Position numbers and translations under genes: made by a program. The notes under the pieces are model-generated. The model saw only the letters and a program-made list of their open reading frames with translations, made no database searches and was not told the DNA's origin. A DNA stretch of 5,280 nucleotides from Hyphomicrobiales bacterium. GTDB taxonomy: Bacteria; Pseudomonadota; Alphaproteobacteria; Rhizobiales; Devosiaceae. Of this stretch, positions 1 through 5,280 are shown in pieces; position 1 is the first letter of the stretch; each line of letters starts with the position of its first letter. Where the stretch lies: contig WFOP01000286.1 of the NCBI GenBank assembly GCA_015487985.1, positions 1-5,280 on the forward strand. The letters run 5' to 3'.

Positions 1-123
1 AATGCCCTTGGCATCTTCAGATGCCGATGCATCCCAGTCCGCCTGCATTTGCGCACCGATGGCTTTAAGACCCTCCATCAGCTCTGCACTTGGTGTCACA
101 ACATTCATGCCGTTTTCGGCCAA
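1..123 (-). pseudogene. DctP fragment: C-terminal part of a TRAP substrate-binding protein, truncated
   Basis: The minus strand from 123 to 1 reads as about 41 open codons. They contain the run LAENGMNVV, then TPSAELMEGLKAIGAQM, then ADWDASASEDAKGI. This is the usual C-terminal pattern of periplasmic TRAP (DctP-family) binding proteins: a Gly-Met-x-Val-Val strand, a Pro-Ser helix cap, a long amphipathic helix and an Asp-Trp turn. Such proteins capture a substrate, commonly an organic acid, in the periplasm and deliver it to DctQM. The frame runs off the left edge without a stop. On its 5' side the similarity ends at about 123-126, where plus-strand dctQ begins, so the N-terminal nine tenths of the protein is absent. 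Normally dctP lies upstream of dctQ on the same strand; here it is inverted. The first 35 residues of the overlapping plus-strand frame (2-106) look like a shadow of this fragment. The family call rests on recalled motifs, not on a search. Confidence 0.72.
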
Positions 124-135
124 TGTTGCAGTTTT
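107..135. other. Head-to-head junction between inverted dctP fragment and truncated dctQ
   Basis: To the left of this interval the minus strand makes sense as DctP C-terminus. To the right the plus strand makes sense as DctQ from about its fifteenth residue. Neither gene has its missing part nearby. No IS ends, integrase or long inverted repeats are visible around the join. The pattern fits a fold-back chimera from DNA amplification or assembly, or a real small inversion. The exact breakpoint cannot be placed to the base. Confidence 0.65.
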
Positions 136-637
136 GCTGTCGGTTTCAGCCGGGTTTCTGGTGCTGATTTGTGTGCTGGTCACCGTGCAGGTTCTGCTTA
201 ATCTGGTGACCAAGCTGTTTGGCACCAGTGTGGCGCTGACCATTCCCTCCTATGCCGAATTTGCCGGATTTTTCCTGGCGGCCGCCTCATTTCTGGCGCT
301 GGCCTATACGCTGACGCGCGGCGGGCATATCCGGGTGACGCTGGTGGTGCAGTTTTTGCCGGCGCGTCTGCAAACCGCCCTTGAAATATTTGCCCTTGGA
401 CTTTGTTCTTTAACAGCAGCATATGGCACCTGGTTTATGGGTAAACTTGCCTATGACTCCTACAGGTTTGGCGACATGTCCCCCGGTATCATCGCGGTGC
501 CGATGTGGGTTCCCCAACTTAGTCTGGTGGTGGGGATGGCCATATTGGCCCTGGCACTGGCGGACCTGATGGTGCAGACCATAGGGGCGAAAAAAGTCGT
601 GTTGCCTGCCGGCGGCCAGATTGACATGGGGGATTGA
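107..637 (+). CDS. dctQ: TRAP transporter small permease (DctQ), 5'-truncated
   Basis: This is the small membrane subunit of a tripartite ATP-independent periplasmic transporter; with DctM it forms the sodium-coupled inner-membrane permease. Four hydrophobic segments are visible, at roughly 125-215, 251-313, 376-430 and 519-590. The typical family motif RGGHIRV at 317-337 follows the second helix, with PARLQ just after. The frame is open back to position 2, but the residues before about 119 match nothing in DctQ and overlap the inverted dctP fragment. The given start is merely the nearest in-frame ATG: it lacks a Shine-Dalgarno sequence, and true DctQ similarity starts at about 119-125. The natural start, and roughly 10 to 20 residues, are therefore lost at the junction. 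The gene ends with TGA three bases before the dctM start, so the two are translationally close. The family call is strong; the start is unreliable. Confidence 0.85.
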   Translation: MPFSANVAVLLSVSAGFLVLICVLVTVQVLLNLVTKLFGTSVALTIPSYAEFAGFFLAAASFLALAYTLTRGGHIRVTLVVQFLPARLQTALEIFALGLCSLTAAYGTWFMGKLAYDSYRFGDMSPGIIAVPMWVPQLSLVVGMAILALALADLMVQTIGAKKVVLPAGGQIDMGD

Positions 638-640
638 TGA

Positions 641-1942
641 ATGCCTGATATCATCATCATCACCCTGTTGCTGGTGGGGCTTCTGGCCCTGCTTGCCTCG
701 GGGGTCTGGGTTGCATTTTCGCTGATTATTGTGGCCATTGCCGGGATGGCGATTTTTTCCGCCGCCCCCATCGGGCAGGTTATGGCCACCATCATGTGGG
801 GGGCGTCCCATTCATGGGCGCTGGCGGCTTTGCCCATGTTTATCTGGATGGGGGAAATATTATTGCGCAGCCGGATGTCTGAGGACATGTTTTCCGGGCT
901 GGCGCCGTGGCTGGGGAAACTGCCGGGACGGTTGCTGCATGTCAATGTGCTGGGATGCGCGATTTTTGCGGCGGTTTCAGGCTCGTCGGCGGCCACGGCG
1001 GCCACCATCGGCAAAATGTCCCTGCCGGAGTTGAACAAACGCGGATATCCTGAAAGTCTGGTTCTGGGCACGCTGGCGGGGTCGGCAACACTTGGTTTGC
1101 TCATTCCCCCGTCAATCATTCTCATTGTTTATGGGGTGGCCACAGAACAGTCCATTGCCCAATTGTTTATTGCCGGGGTGTTGCCCGGCCTGATGCTGGT
1201 TGGGCTTTTCGGGGGCTATGTGATGGTGCGGGCGCTGATGCTGGGGGATAAAATTCCCAAAGAACCCGACACGTTGACTTTTATGCAAAAAGTCAAAGCC
1301 TCGCGCCGTCTGGTGCCGGTGATATTGTTGATCGTGGGGGTTATCGGCTCGATATATGCCGGAATTGCTTCGCCCACGGATGCGGCGGCGATGGGGGTCA
1401 CCCTGTCTTTGCTGCTGGCCTGGCGTACAGGCAGTCTGACCAAAAAGATGTTCATGCAGAGCCTGATGGGGGCCACCATTACCTCAAGCATGATTGCCTT
1501 TATTCTGGTGGCGGCGGCATTTTTAACCACGTCCATGGGGTTTTCGGGCATTCCACGCAATCTGGCGGCATGGATCGGGGCGTTTGAACTGTCCCCGTTT
1601 GCCCTGCTGGCGGCGCTGACGGTTTTCTTTATTGTTCTTGGGTGTTTTCTGGATGGAATTTCAGTGGTGGTGCTGACCACTTCCATCATTCTGCCCATGA
1701 TCGAAGCTGCGGGCATTGATCCGTTGTGGTTTGGAATTTATCTGGTGATCGTTGTGGAAATGAGCCAGATTACGCCCCCGGTGGGCTTTAACCTGTTTGT
1801 TATACAGGGGCTGACGGGGAAAAATATATTGAGCATTGCGGCGGCGGCATTTCCGTTCTTTTTACTGCTTTTGCTGGCAGTGGGGCTGATTACGGTATTT
1901 CCGCAAATCGTCATGTATCTGCCGGAACTTAAAAGCGGCTGA
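641..1942 (+). CDS. dctM: TRAP transporter large permease (DctM)
   Basis: This 433-residue protein, normal length for the family, is the large transport-catalysing subunit of a TRAP importer in the inner membrane. It is almost entirely hydrophobic, with about a dozen helices. Family hallmarks are the GSSAATAATIG re-entrant motif at residues 114-124, followed by KMSLPELNKRGY, then the LLIPPS loop at about 153-158. The second half has the matching ASPTDAAA segment and, near the C-terminus, EMSQITPPVGFN. The start ATG lies three bases after the dctQ stop, with a G-rich Shine-Dalgarno-like run at 627-632. Gene order Q then M is standard, so the two are one operon. The substrate cannot be read from the permease; TRAP systems carry C4-dicarboxylates, sialic acid, sulfonates, ectoine and many other acids. 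No frameshift or missing motif is seen. Confidence 0.95.
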   Translation: MPDIIIITLLLVGLLALLASGVWVAFSLIIVAIAGMAIFSAAPIGQVMATIMWGASHSWALAALPMFIWMGEILLRSRMSEDMFSGLAPWLGKLPGRLLHVNVLGCAIFAAVSGSSAATAATIGKMSLPELNKRGYPESLVLGTLAGSATLGLLIPPSIILIVYGVATEQSIAQLFIAGVLPGLMLVGLFGGYVMVRALMLGDKIPKEPDTLTFMQKVKASRRLVPVILLIVGVIGSIYAGIASPTDAAAMGVTLSLLLAWRTGSLTKKMFMQSLMGATITSSMIAFILVAAAFLTTSMGFSGIPRNLAAWIGAFELSPFALLAALTVFFIVLGCFLDGISVVVLTTSIILPMIEAAGIDPLWFGIYLVIVVEMSQITPPVGFNLFVIQGLTGKNILSIAAAAFPFFLLLLLAVGLITVFPQIVMYLPELKSG

Positions 1943-1981
1943 GTGGAGAAAATTCTCTAAAAGAGTAATCGGAGTAAAATC

Positions 1982-2518
1982 ATGGATAATTCTGATAAAC
2001 ATGCAGCAGGCAAAAAGCCGATCCCCATTGTTTCTTCAGCTCATCTTGCGGCCAAGGAGGGGTGGGAGCTCAGTGAACTGGAATATGCCATGACCATGAC
2101 TTATAACGCATTTTCTCGCTGGATGGTGCATTGTATGGCGTCGGTGGGATATAAGGATCTCAACCCGCTTGATATTCTGATTTTGCATAATGTGAACCAC
2201 CGTACCCGGGAAAAGCGATTGGCCGATATTGGTTTTATGCTCAATATTGATGATGCCCATACCATTAATTACGCCATAAAAAAGCTGGTGAAAGTTGGCC
2301 TTGTGGTGGGGAACAAGCAGGGCAAGGAAGTATTTTACCGGACTACGGACCTGGGGATGGATGTATGTCAGCGCTATCGCGATGTGCGCCAGTCCTGCCT
2401 GGTGGATGCGGCGATTGCCACCAAGCAAAATCTGGATGAAGTATCCCACACCGCCTTGATATTGCGTTCCATGTCCGGCCTTTATGATCAGGCATCAAGG
2501 GCGGCCTCTTCGCTTTAG
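1982..2518 (+). CDS. MarR-like winged-helix transcriptional regulator
   Basis: This is a 178-residue soluble protein. After a polar N-terminal tail (residues 1-28) comes a helix rich in aromatic residues, around WELSELEYAMTMTYNAF. A winged helix-turn-helix follows at about residues 61-121: NPLDILILHNV, then RLADIGFMLNIDD, a recognition-helix-like HTINYAIKKLVKVGLV, and a wing ending EVFYRTTDLG. This resembles the MarR-related predicted regulators grouped as COG5631, by recollection. A good Shine-Dalgarno GGAG sits at 1971-1974, seven bases before ATG. The gene starts 39 bp after dctM on the same strand, with only a short GAGAA/TTCTC inverted repeat (1946-1957) between them, so co-transcription is likely. 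By context it may control the TRAP operon; that is inference. No sensing domain is obvious and no ligand can be proposed. Confidence 0.8.
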   Translation: MDNSDKHAAGKKPIPIVSSAHLAAKEGWELSELEYAMTMTYNAFSRWMVHCMASVGYKDLNPLDILILHNVNHRTREKRLADIGFMLNIDDAHTINYAIKKLVKVGLVVGNKQGKEVFYRTTDLGMDVCQRYRDVRQSCLVDAAIATKQNLDEVSHTALILRSMSGLYDQASRAASSL

Positions 2519-2696
2519 TTTGCCGAGGAACATCATTTGGGAAAATATGTTTAACCGATTTTATGATGCGGGTTGTGATGGGGGGAAGGTGCGTTGAAAG
2601 CCCGATGGCGTATCTCAGCGGGCGCATCCAAGGGGAAGAAAGCGGCCCGGGTGTCTGTTCAGTGATTTTGGGTCCCATGGCGTTGGCGGAATTGTG

Positions 2697-2721
2697 AAAT
2701 GGGGTGTATTTCAACCCATTT
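2697..2721. promoter_or_regulatory. Inverted repeat AAATGGG-N11-CCCATTT, possible operator
   Basis: AAATGGG at 2697-2703 and CCCATTT at 2715-2721 are perfect 7-bp inverted arms with an 11-base spacer. An overlapping smaller pair, GAAAT (2696-2700) and ATTTC (2708-2712), is also present. It lies just upstream of, and touching, the best promoter-like hexamer before dsrE2, which suits an operator. There is no T run, so it is not a terminator. The binding protein is unknown; the ArsR-type regulator in this window is a guess. Confidence 0.35.
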
Positions 2722-2748
2722 GCATATTCCATTTTCTTCATGTATTGT
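2720..2748 (+). promoter_or_regulatory. Weak sigma70-like promoter candidate for dsrE2-tusA
   Basis: TTGCAT (2720-2725) and TATTGT (2743-2748) are separated by 17 bases. They match the consensus hexamers at three and four of six positions. The position, about 70 bases before the dsrE2 start, and the locally AT-rich sequence support the call; the hexamer match is poor. Confidence 0.3.
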
Positions 2749-2785
2749 CGTTGTTTCAGGAGCTAGACTTCAGGGTCGGGCGGTC

Positions 2786-2795
2786 CAAATATTTG
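2786..2795. promoter_or_regulatory. 10-bp AT-rich palindrome CAAATATTTG before dsrE2
   Basis: This is a perfect self-complementary decamer ending 22 bases before the dsrE2 start codon, inside the presumed 5' leader. AT-rich short palindromes are typical of ArsR-family operators, so it is a second operator candidate. A decamer of this kind can also occur by chance. Confidence 0.25.
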
Positions 2796-2817
2796 CTGAC
2801 ACTATTGGGAGAGAAGT

Positions 2818-3312
2818 ATGTCTGGCGATCAAAATGCAAAAACCATGTCCATTATTGTGACCAAGGGCGCGCTTGATCAGGCTTATCCGCCGTTCATTCT
2901 GGCGACAACGGCTGCTGCCATGGGTTTGAATGTAACCATGTTCTTTACATTTTATGGCCTGACCTTGTTGAAAAAGGACCTGAATCTGAAGGTGACCACT
3001 TTGGGTAATGCGGCGATGGAAATGCCAATGATGGGTGGCCACATGGCCATGCCCAATATATTGGCAGCCATTCCGGGGGCCGGGGCGCTGACCACTGCCA
3101 TGATGAAGGACCTCATTAAAAAGAACGGCGTGGCTTCGATTGAAGAATTGCGGGAGTTGGCTGTGGAGGCCGACGTGAATATCATCGCCTGCCAGATGAC
3201 ACTTGACCTGTTTGATTACAAACGCGAAGACTTGATTGAGGGCCCGGAACTGGGGGGTGCTGCCACCTATATTGAAGTTGCAACAAAGTCTGATATCAAC
3301 TTATTTATCTAG
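2818..3312 (+). CDS. DsrE2-like sulfur carrier protein (DsrE/DsrF/DrsH-like family)
   Basis: This 164-residue protein starts its conserved part at MSIIVTKGALDQAYPPFILA (residues 10-29) and continues with a hydrophobic stretch GLNVTMFFTFYGLTLLKK. It also has the Met/Gly-rich segment MPMMGGHMAMPN (69-80) and IIACQMTLDLF around its only cysteine, C125. These features are typical of DsrE2, a relative of DsrE that takes up and passes on persulfide sulfur in the cytoplasm, partly with TusA and rhodaneses. C125 is at the position expected for the sulfur-carrying residue. The hydrophobic N-terminal third can be mispredicted as a membrane helix. A strong Shine-Dalgarno, GGGAGAG, lies at 2807-2813. The tusA-like gene follows 39 bp downstream, a pairing known from sulfur-oxidising bacteria. 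No rhodanese gene or other Dsr/Hdr component is in the window, so the pathway (sulfur oxidation, detoxification or thiolation) is open. Confidence 0.88.
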   Translation: MSGDQNAKTMSIIVTKGALDQAYPPFILATTAAAMGLNVTMFFTFYGLTLLKKDLNLKVTTLGNAAMEMPMMGGHMAMPNILAAIPGAGALTTAMMKDLIKKNGVASIEELRELAVEADVNIIACQMTLDLFDYKREDLIEGPELGGAATYIEVATKSDINLFI

Positions 3313-3351
3313 GGTATTGACCCGTTTTACAGCTGAAACAGGAGAATTTTT

Positions 3352-3579
3352 ATGGCTGATGAAGTACTAGACGTTAAGGGTCTGAATTGCCCACTTCCCA
3401 TCCTTCGGGCAAAGAAGAAACTCAATTCCATGGAGCAGAATGCAACATTGGAAATTCTGGCGACCGATCCGGGCGCTGTGGCTGATTTTGAGGCATTTTG
3501 CCGTACAACCGGCAATACGCTGGTGGAATCGCGCGAAGATGGCGATGTGTTTGCTTTTGTTATCCAGCGCACCGGCTAG
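3352..3579 (+). CDS. tusA: TusA/SirA-family sulfurtransferase (sulfur carrier)
   Basis: This 75-residue protein is normal length for the family. The N-terminal strand VLDVKGLNCPLPILRAKKKL contains the CPxP signature, with the persulfide-carrying cysteine at residue 13 and prolines at 14 and 16. The segment ATDPGAVADFEAFCRTTGN is the second conserved block. TusA proteins accept sulfane sulfur on this cysteine and hand it to partners in tRNA thiolation, cofactor synthesis or sulfur oxidation. A second cysteine (C50) is outside the signature. GGAGA at 3341-3345 is a well-placed ribosome site. The gene is 39 bp behind dsrE2 and is followed 25 bases later by an intrinsic terminator, so it ends the operon. 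Being next to dsrE2 and near a persulfide-type regulator favours a sulfur-trafficking role over tRNA thiolation. The symbol is given by family; paralogues are common. Confidence 0.93.
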   Translation: MADEVLDVKGLNCPLPILRAKKKLNSMEQNATLEILATDPGAVADFEAFCRTTGNTLVESREDGDVFAFVIQRTG

Positions 3580-3603
3580 GTTCTTTTGGGATATCTGAAT
3601 TTT

Positions 3604-3636
3604 GCCGTCCGGTCTTTATTGCCCGGGCGGTTTTTT
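3604..3636 (+). terminator. Intrinsic terminator after tusA
   Basis: CCGTCCGG (3605-3612) pairs with CCGGGCGG (3623-3630) as an eight-pair stem including one G-U. The loop is ten bases and six T residues follow at 3631-3636. It is well placed 25 bases beyond the tusA stop. On the opposite strand the hairpin has A residues before it and no T run after it, so it would not serve the convergent regulator gene well. Confidence 0.88.
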
Positions 3637-3667
3637 GTTCGGCACCCTTTGATCAAAAAGCGACTTT

Positions 3668-4078
3668 TTATGTGTTTTTTGGGGTTTGGCAGAACATGGT
3701 GTAAAGGGTGTCAACAATCAGGCGCACCCGCTCGTCGGCGAGGGAATAATATATGGAGCGGCCCTGGCGTTCGGTTTTGACAAAATTTTGTGCCCGCAGG
3801 CGCGATAACTGCTTTGAAACCGAGGACTGGTTGAGCTCAAGCATTTCTTCAAGCTGACCCACCGTGGCTTCCCCCTCCGCAAGGCGGCAAAGGATCATCA
3901 GCCGGGCGGGGTGGGCAAGGGATTTCAGGAAATCTGTCGTTTTGTTTGCGTTTTCCAACATCTGGCTGGTTTGGGAAGCGCCCGATTGCGTTGTGCTCAA
4001 CCTGTCTGAGGGGTGAATATCCTCGGCATTGTTTGATTGGGGTGATATTTCTCTCAGACCATCCATGAACAAGCTCAT
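3668..4078 (-). CDS. ArsR-family regulator, BigR/SqrR-like persulfide sensor
   Basis: This is a 136-residue dimeric-type winged-helix repressor. The core starts at about residue 40: MLENANKTTDFLKSLAHPAR is the first helix, then LMILCRLAEGEATVGQLEE and the recognition helix QSSVSKQLSRLRAQNFV. The wing TERQGRSIYYSL and a C-terminal helix ending YTMFC follow. Cysteines C64 and C130 are 66 residues apart, in the contexts LMILC and LYTMFC. BigR (C42, C108) and SqrR (C41, C107) have the same spacing, and there the pair forms a polysulfide bridge that releases DNA. Metal-binding CxC motifs of classical ArsR are absent. The first 39 residues are polar, Ser/Thr/Gln-rich and unlike the family. ATG at 3961 (residue 40) would give a 97-residue core, but neither start has a good ribosome site. 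It is convergent with dsrE2-tusA, which it may regulate. Confidence 0.9.
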   Translation of the reverse strand: MSLFMDGLREISPQSNNAEDIHPSDRLSTTQSGASQTSQMLENANKTTDFLKSLAHPARLMILCRLAEGEATVGQLEEMLELNQSSVSKQLSRLRAQNFVKTERQGRSIYYSLADERVRLIVDTLYTMFCQTPKNT

Positions 4079-4091
4079 ATTTGTTTTGCCG

Positions 4092-4194
4092 GAGCATTCT
4101 CGGTTTTGATTGAATCAAAACCGGGCTCTAAGTTTTTGTTTTTACGCGTTTCCAGAGGGATAACCGGTGTTCACTTATCCTGGAAACGCTCTAA
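4092..4194. repeat. Palindromic intergenic repeat element, two hairpins
   Basis: The left part is a perfect inverted repeat: CGGTTTTGATT (4101-4111), one central G, and AATCAAAACCG (4113-4123). It is flanked by GAGC (4092-4095) and GCTC (4125-4128). The right part is a long stem. GCGTTTCCA (4146-4154) pairs with TGGAAACGC (4181-4189) and GGATAA (4158-4163) with TTATCC (4175-4180), with a three-base bulge and an 11-base loop. GCTCTAA occurs at 4125-4131 and again at 4188-4194, marking the end of each half. The composition and layout resemble dispersed palindromic intergenic elements that I recall from Rhizobiales and related alphaproteobacteria; copy number cannot be tested here. It occupies most of the space between the ligase gene and the arsR start. 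Confidence 0.7.
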
Positions 4195-4198
4195 AGAT

Positions 4199-4204
4199 AT
4201 ATTA
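4199..4204 (-). promoter_or_regulatory. Possible -10 element for arsR (TAATAT on minus strand)
   Basis: The minus strand here reads TAATAT within an AT-rich patch (4195-4210), upstream of the repeat element. No good -35 hexamer is seen at the right spacing. If it is used, the arsR transcript would carry the whole repeat in a leader of about 110 bases. The match is weak and the call is tentative. Confidence 0.2.
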
Positions 4205-4255
4205 TTAGCAGTTTTTTTCCTGAAAGACCATCTTTGGGGTGCGGGGTGTGCCCGG

Positions 4256-5280
4256 TTACTGGTTCTCAGCCGGTGTTCGCACTGCGCCAAGGACAAGTGC
4301 GCCCAGCATTGCGAACTGCGTTGAGGGCAGGTCAAAACCGATTACCATATCCGTAAAACCTGAAATGAAATAAAGCACACTTAATAATGACAGAATTTGC
4401 AGACGGGGTGCAAAATACCGATCCTTTTTTGAGCGCAAGGCCCCAATTAAGGGGGCGCAAAGAAACAGGCCGTAGGCAATGATCCCGAAAATGCCCCCGG
4501 CAACGGCAAAGTTCAAAATATCATTGTGGAAATGAAATTTTTCAACCAGCACTGTTTCATAGTGGGCGGGGTTCAAAACGGCATAAACCAGCTCGCTCAT
4601 CTGCGCCCAGCCGTGCCCGATCCATGGGGAGGCCATAAACAGATCAATGCCGGTGCGATAAAAATCAAGACGGATATTGACGCTTTCATCTCCTGAACTG
4701 CCGTTCTGCAACAGGTCGGGGATGATTTGAAACAGGCTTGCCACGCGGGCGGCTTTGCCGGCAGCGAAGAAGGTGATCAGACCTAAAAGAAGGATGGTTG
4801 CGCTGAGTAAAAGCAGGGGTTTTATTGCTTTGCCCGGGGCGTGGCGAAGGTAAAACCAGCCCAGCATTGCCAACAGTACCGGAAATGCAATCAGGGTGCC
4901 GCGAGACTGGGCCAGAAGAGTGGTGGCAATGGCAAAAACCGGGCCTAAAAGGAACAGATATCGGGCCGGGCGGCGCGTCATAATAAATCCCACGGCCGCA
5001 ACAAATCCCAGCGCGGTGGCGTTTCTGGCAAAAACTATCGAGCCTGAATAATAGCCTTTTGCCCTGGCTCGCCCGACAATTTGTGTGTCGTTAAGGGCGA
5101 TCAACAGGGCAATGAAGGCTCCCAAAAGGCACAGGCCAAGCAAAACAAGTATGGCCTTTTCTCCGGCAAACTTTCTGGCCAGCAGGTAAACGGGGGTCGC
5201 CAGAATAAAGGGCAGGAAATTGGCAACAAAGCGCATGTCGGACCAGGCGTTGGCGTTGAGGGCCAAAACCAGTGCAGAAA
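4256..5280 (-). CDS. O-antigen ligase/polymerase-like membrane protein, N-terminus outside window
   Basis: About 340 codons are visible, ending at TAA (4256-4258). The frame stays open through 5280, so the start lies outside the window; an in-frame TTG at 5264-5266 is not a credible start because coding continues upstream as SALVL. The protein has many hydrophobic helices. Residue numbers here count from that TTG. Motifs of the WaaL/Wzy_C type are LLAQSRGTLIAF (about 117-128), a periplasmic loop with NIRLDFYRTGIDLF and SPWIGHGW (197-220), and FHFHNDILN (244-252) followed by the next helix. In this family the large loop with its Arg and His residues acts on lipid-linked sugars, joining O-antigen to lipid A-core or polymerising polysaccharide. 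Ligase and polymerase cannot be told apart from this piece. It is co-directional with arsR but separated by 177 bases; no terminator is evident behind it. Confidence 0.8.
   Translation of the reverse strand, partial: SALVLALNANAWSDMRFVANFLPFILATPVYLLARKFAGEKAILVLLGLCLLGAFIALLIALNDTQIVGRARAKGYYSGSIVFARNATALGFVAAVGFIMTRRPARYLFLLGPVFAIATTLLAQSRGTLIAFPVLLAMLGWFYLRHAPGKAIKPLLLLSATILLLGLITFFAAGKAARVASLFQIIPDLLQNGSSGDESVNIRLDFYRTGIDLFMASPWIGHGWAQMSELVYAVLNPAHYETVLVEKFHFHNDILNFAVAGGIFGIIAYGLFLCAPLIGALRSKKDRYFAPRLQILSLLSVLYFISGFTDMVIGFDLPSTQFAMLGALVLGAVRTPAENQ

Larger units (their letters stand above)
2519..2817. other. Intergenic region between the regulator gene and dsrE2
   Basis: These 299 bases hold no convincing gene: the short open frames lack ribosome sites and overlap flanking coding sequence. 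No T-tailed terminator is seen after the regulator gene. A weak GCCCG/CGGGC hairpin lies at 2600-2623. The right third is more AT-rich and carries an inverted repeat (2697-2721), a poor sigma70-like promoter (2720-2748) and a 10-bp palindrome (2786-2795). It therefore looks like the control region of the dsrE2-tusA unit. Confidence 0.6.

Noticed and set aside
2..106. N-terminal 35 residues of the long plus-strand frame as part of DctQ
   Set aside because: They match no DctQ N-terminus, have no ribosome site, and coincide with a meaningful minus-strand DctP reading.
460..1125. Long minus-strand open frame of 221 codons inside dctQ and dctM
   Set aside because: It is the antisense shadow of strongly recognisable TRAP permease genes; the translation has no family features.
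1216..1716. Minus-strand open frame of 166 codons inside dctM
   Set aside because: It is antisense to conserved DctM helices and shows no recognisable domain or ribosome site.
2600..2623. GCCCG/CGGGC hairpin as terminator of the winged-helix gene
   Set aside because: The stem is only five pairs with a long loop and no T run follows.
2694..2876. 60-codon plus-strand frame before and into dsrE2
   Set aside because: It overlaps the well-supported dsrE2 start and spans the probable promoter; it looks like chance.
3648..3657. TTTGATCAAA palindrome between tusA and arsR as an operator
   Set aside because: It lies between convergent gene ends, downstream of both, so a regulatory role is unlikely; a 10-bp palindrome can be chance.
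4106..4324. 72-codon plus-strand frame across the repeat and the ligase 3' end
   Set aside because: It is made of palindromic repeat sequence and the antisense of the ligase gene, with no protein family likeness.
1..5280. Defence system, phage remnant, CRISPR array, tRNA or rRNA gene
   Set aside because: I found no nuclease, helicase, reverse transcriptase or toxin-antitoxin motifs, no spaced direct repeats and no tRNA-like cloverleaf in the noncoding stretches.

Overview
The window looks like chromosomal DNA from an alphaproteobacterium. The evidence is the style of the TRAP transporter and winged-helix genes, a BigR/SqrR-type ArsR regulator with both sensing cysteines, and an intergenic palindromic element that resembles, from memory and unchecked, repeats common in Rhizobiales and relatives. 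Genus or species cannot be read from the sequence. The genes are densely packed with moderate G+C, and I see no phage, plasmid, IS or CRISPR signature.

Layout. Positions 1 to about 123, read on the minus strand, encode the C-terminal part of a TRAP substrate-binding protein (DctP). Immediately to the right, on the plus strand, lies a DctQ small permease whose natural N-terminus is missing, followed by an intact DctM large permease (641-1942) and a MarR-like winged-helix protein (1982-2518). A normal dctPQM operon has dctP upstream on the same strand, so the head-to-head join of two truncated genes near 107-135 is an inversion breakpoint or a fold-back sequencing/assembly chimera. A 299-nt gap (2519-2817) with palindromes and a weak promoter candidate follows. 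Then come two small sulfur-trafficking genes on the plus strand, dsrE2-like (2818-3312) and tusA-like (3352-3579), closed by a strong intrinsic terminator (3604-3636). Convergent to them on the minus strand is an ArsR-family regulator (3668-4078). Its upstream region (4079-4255) contains a structured palindromic repeat. The right end holds the C-terminal three quarters or so of an O-antigen ligase/polymerase-like membrane protein on the minus strand, running off the window.

How the parts fit. DctQ and DctM are the membrane part of a solute importer, and the winged-helix gene behind them is a plausible local regulator. The DsrE2/TusA pair probably handles persulfide sulfur in the cytoplasm. 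The neighbouring ArsR protein keeps two cysteines 66 residues apart, as in the persulfide sensors BigR and SqrR, so a sulfide/persulfide-responsive module (sensor plus sulfur carriers) is the most coherent biological story here. The membrane ligase appears unrelated. No clearly new system is evident; the most important item for a user is the abnormal join at the left end.
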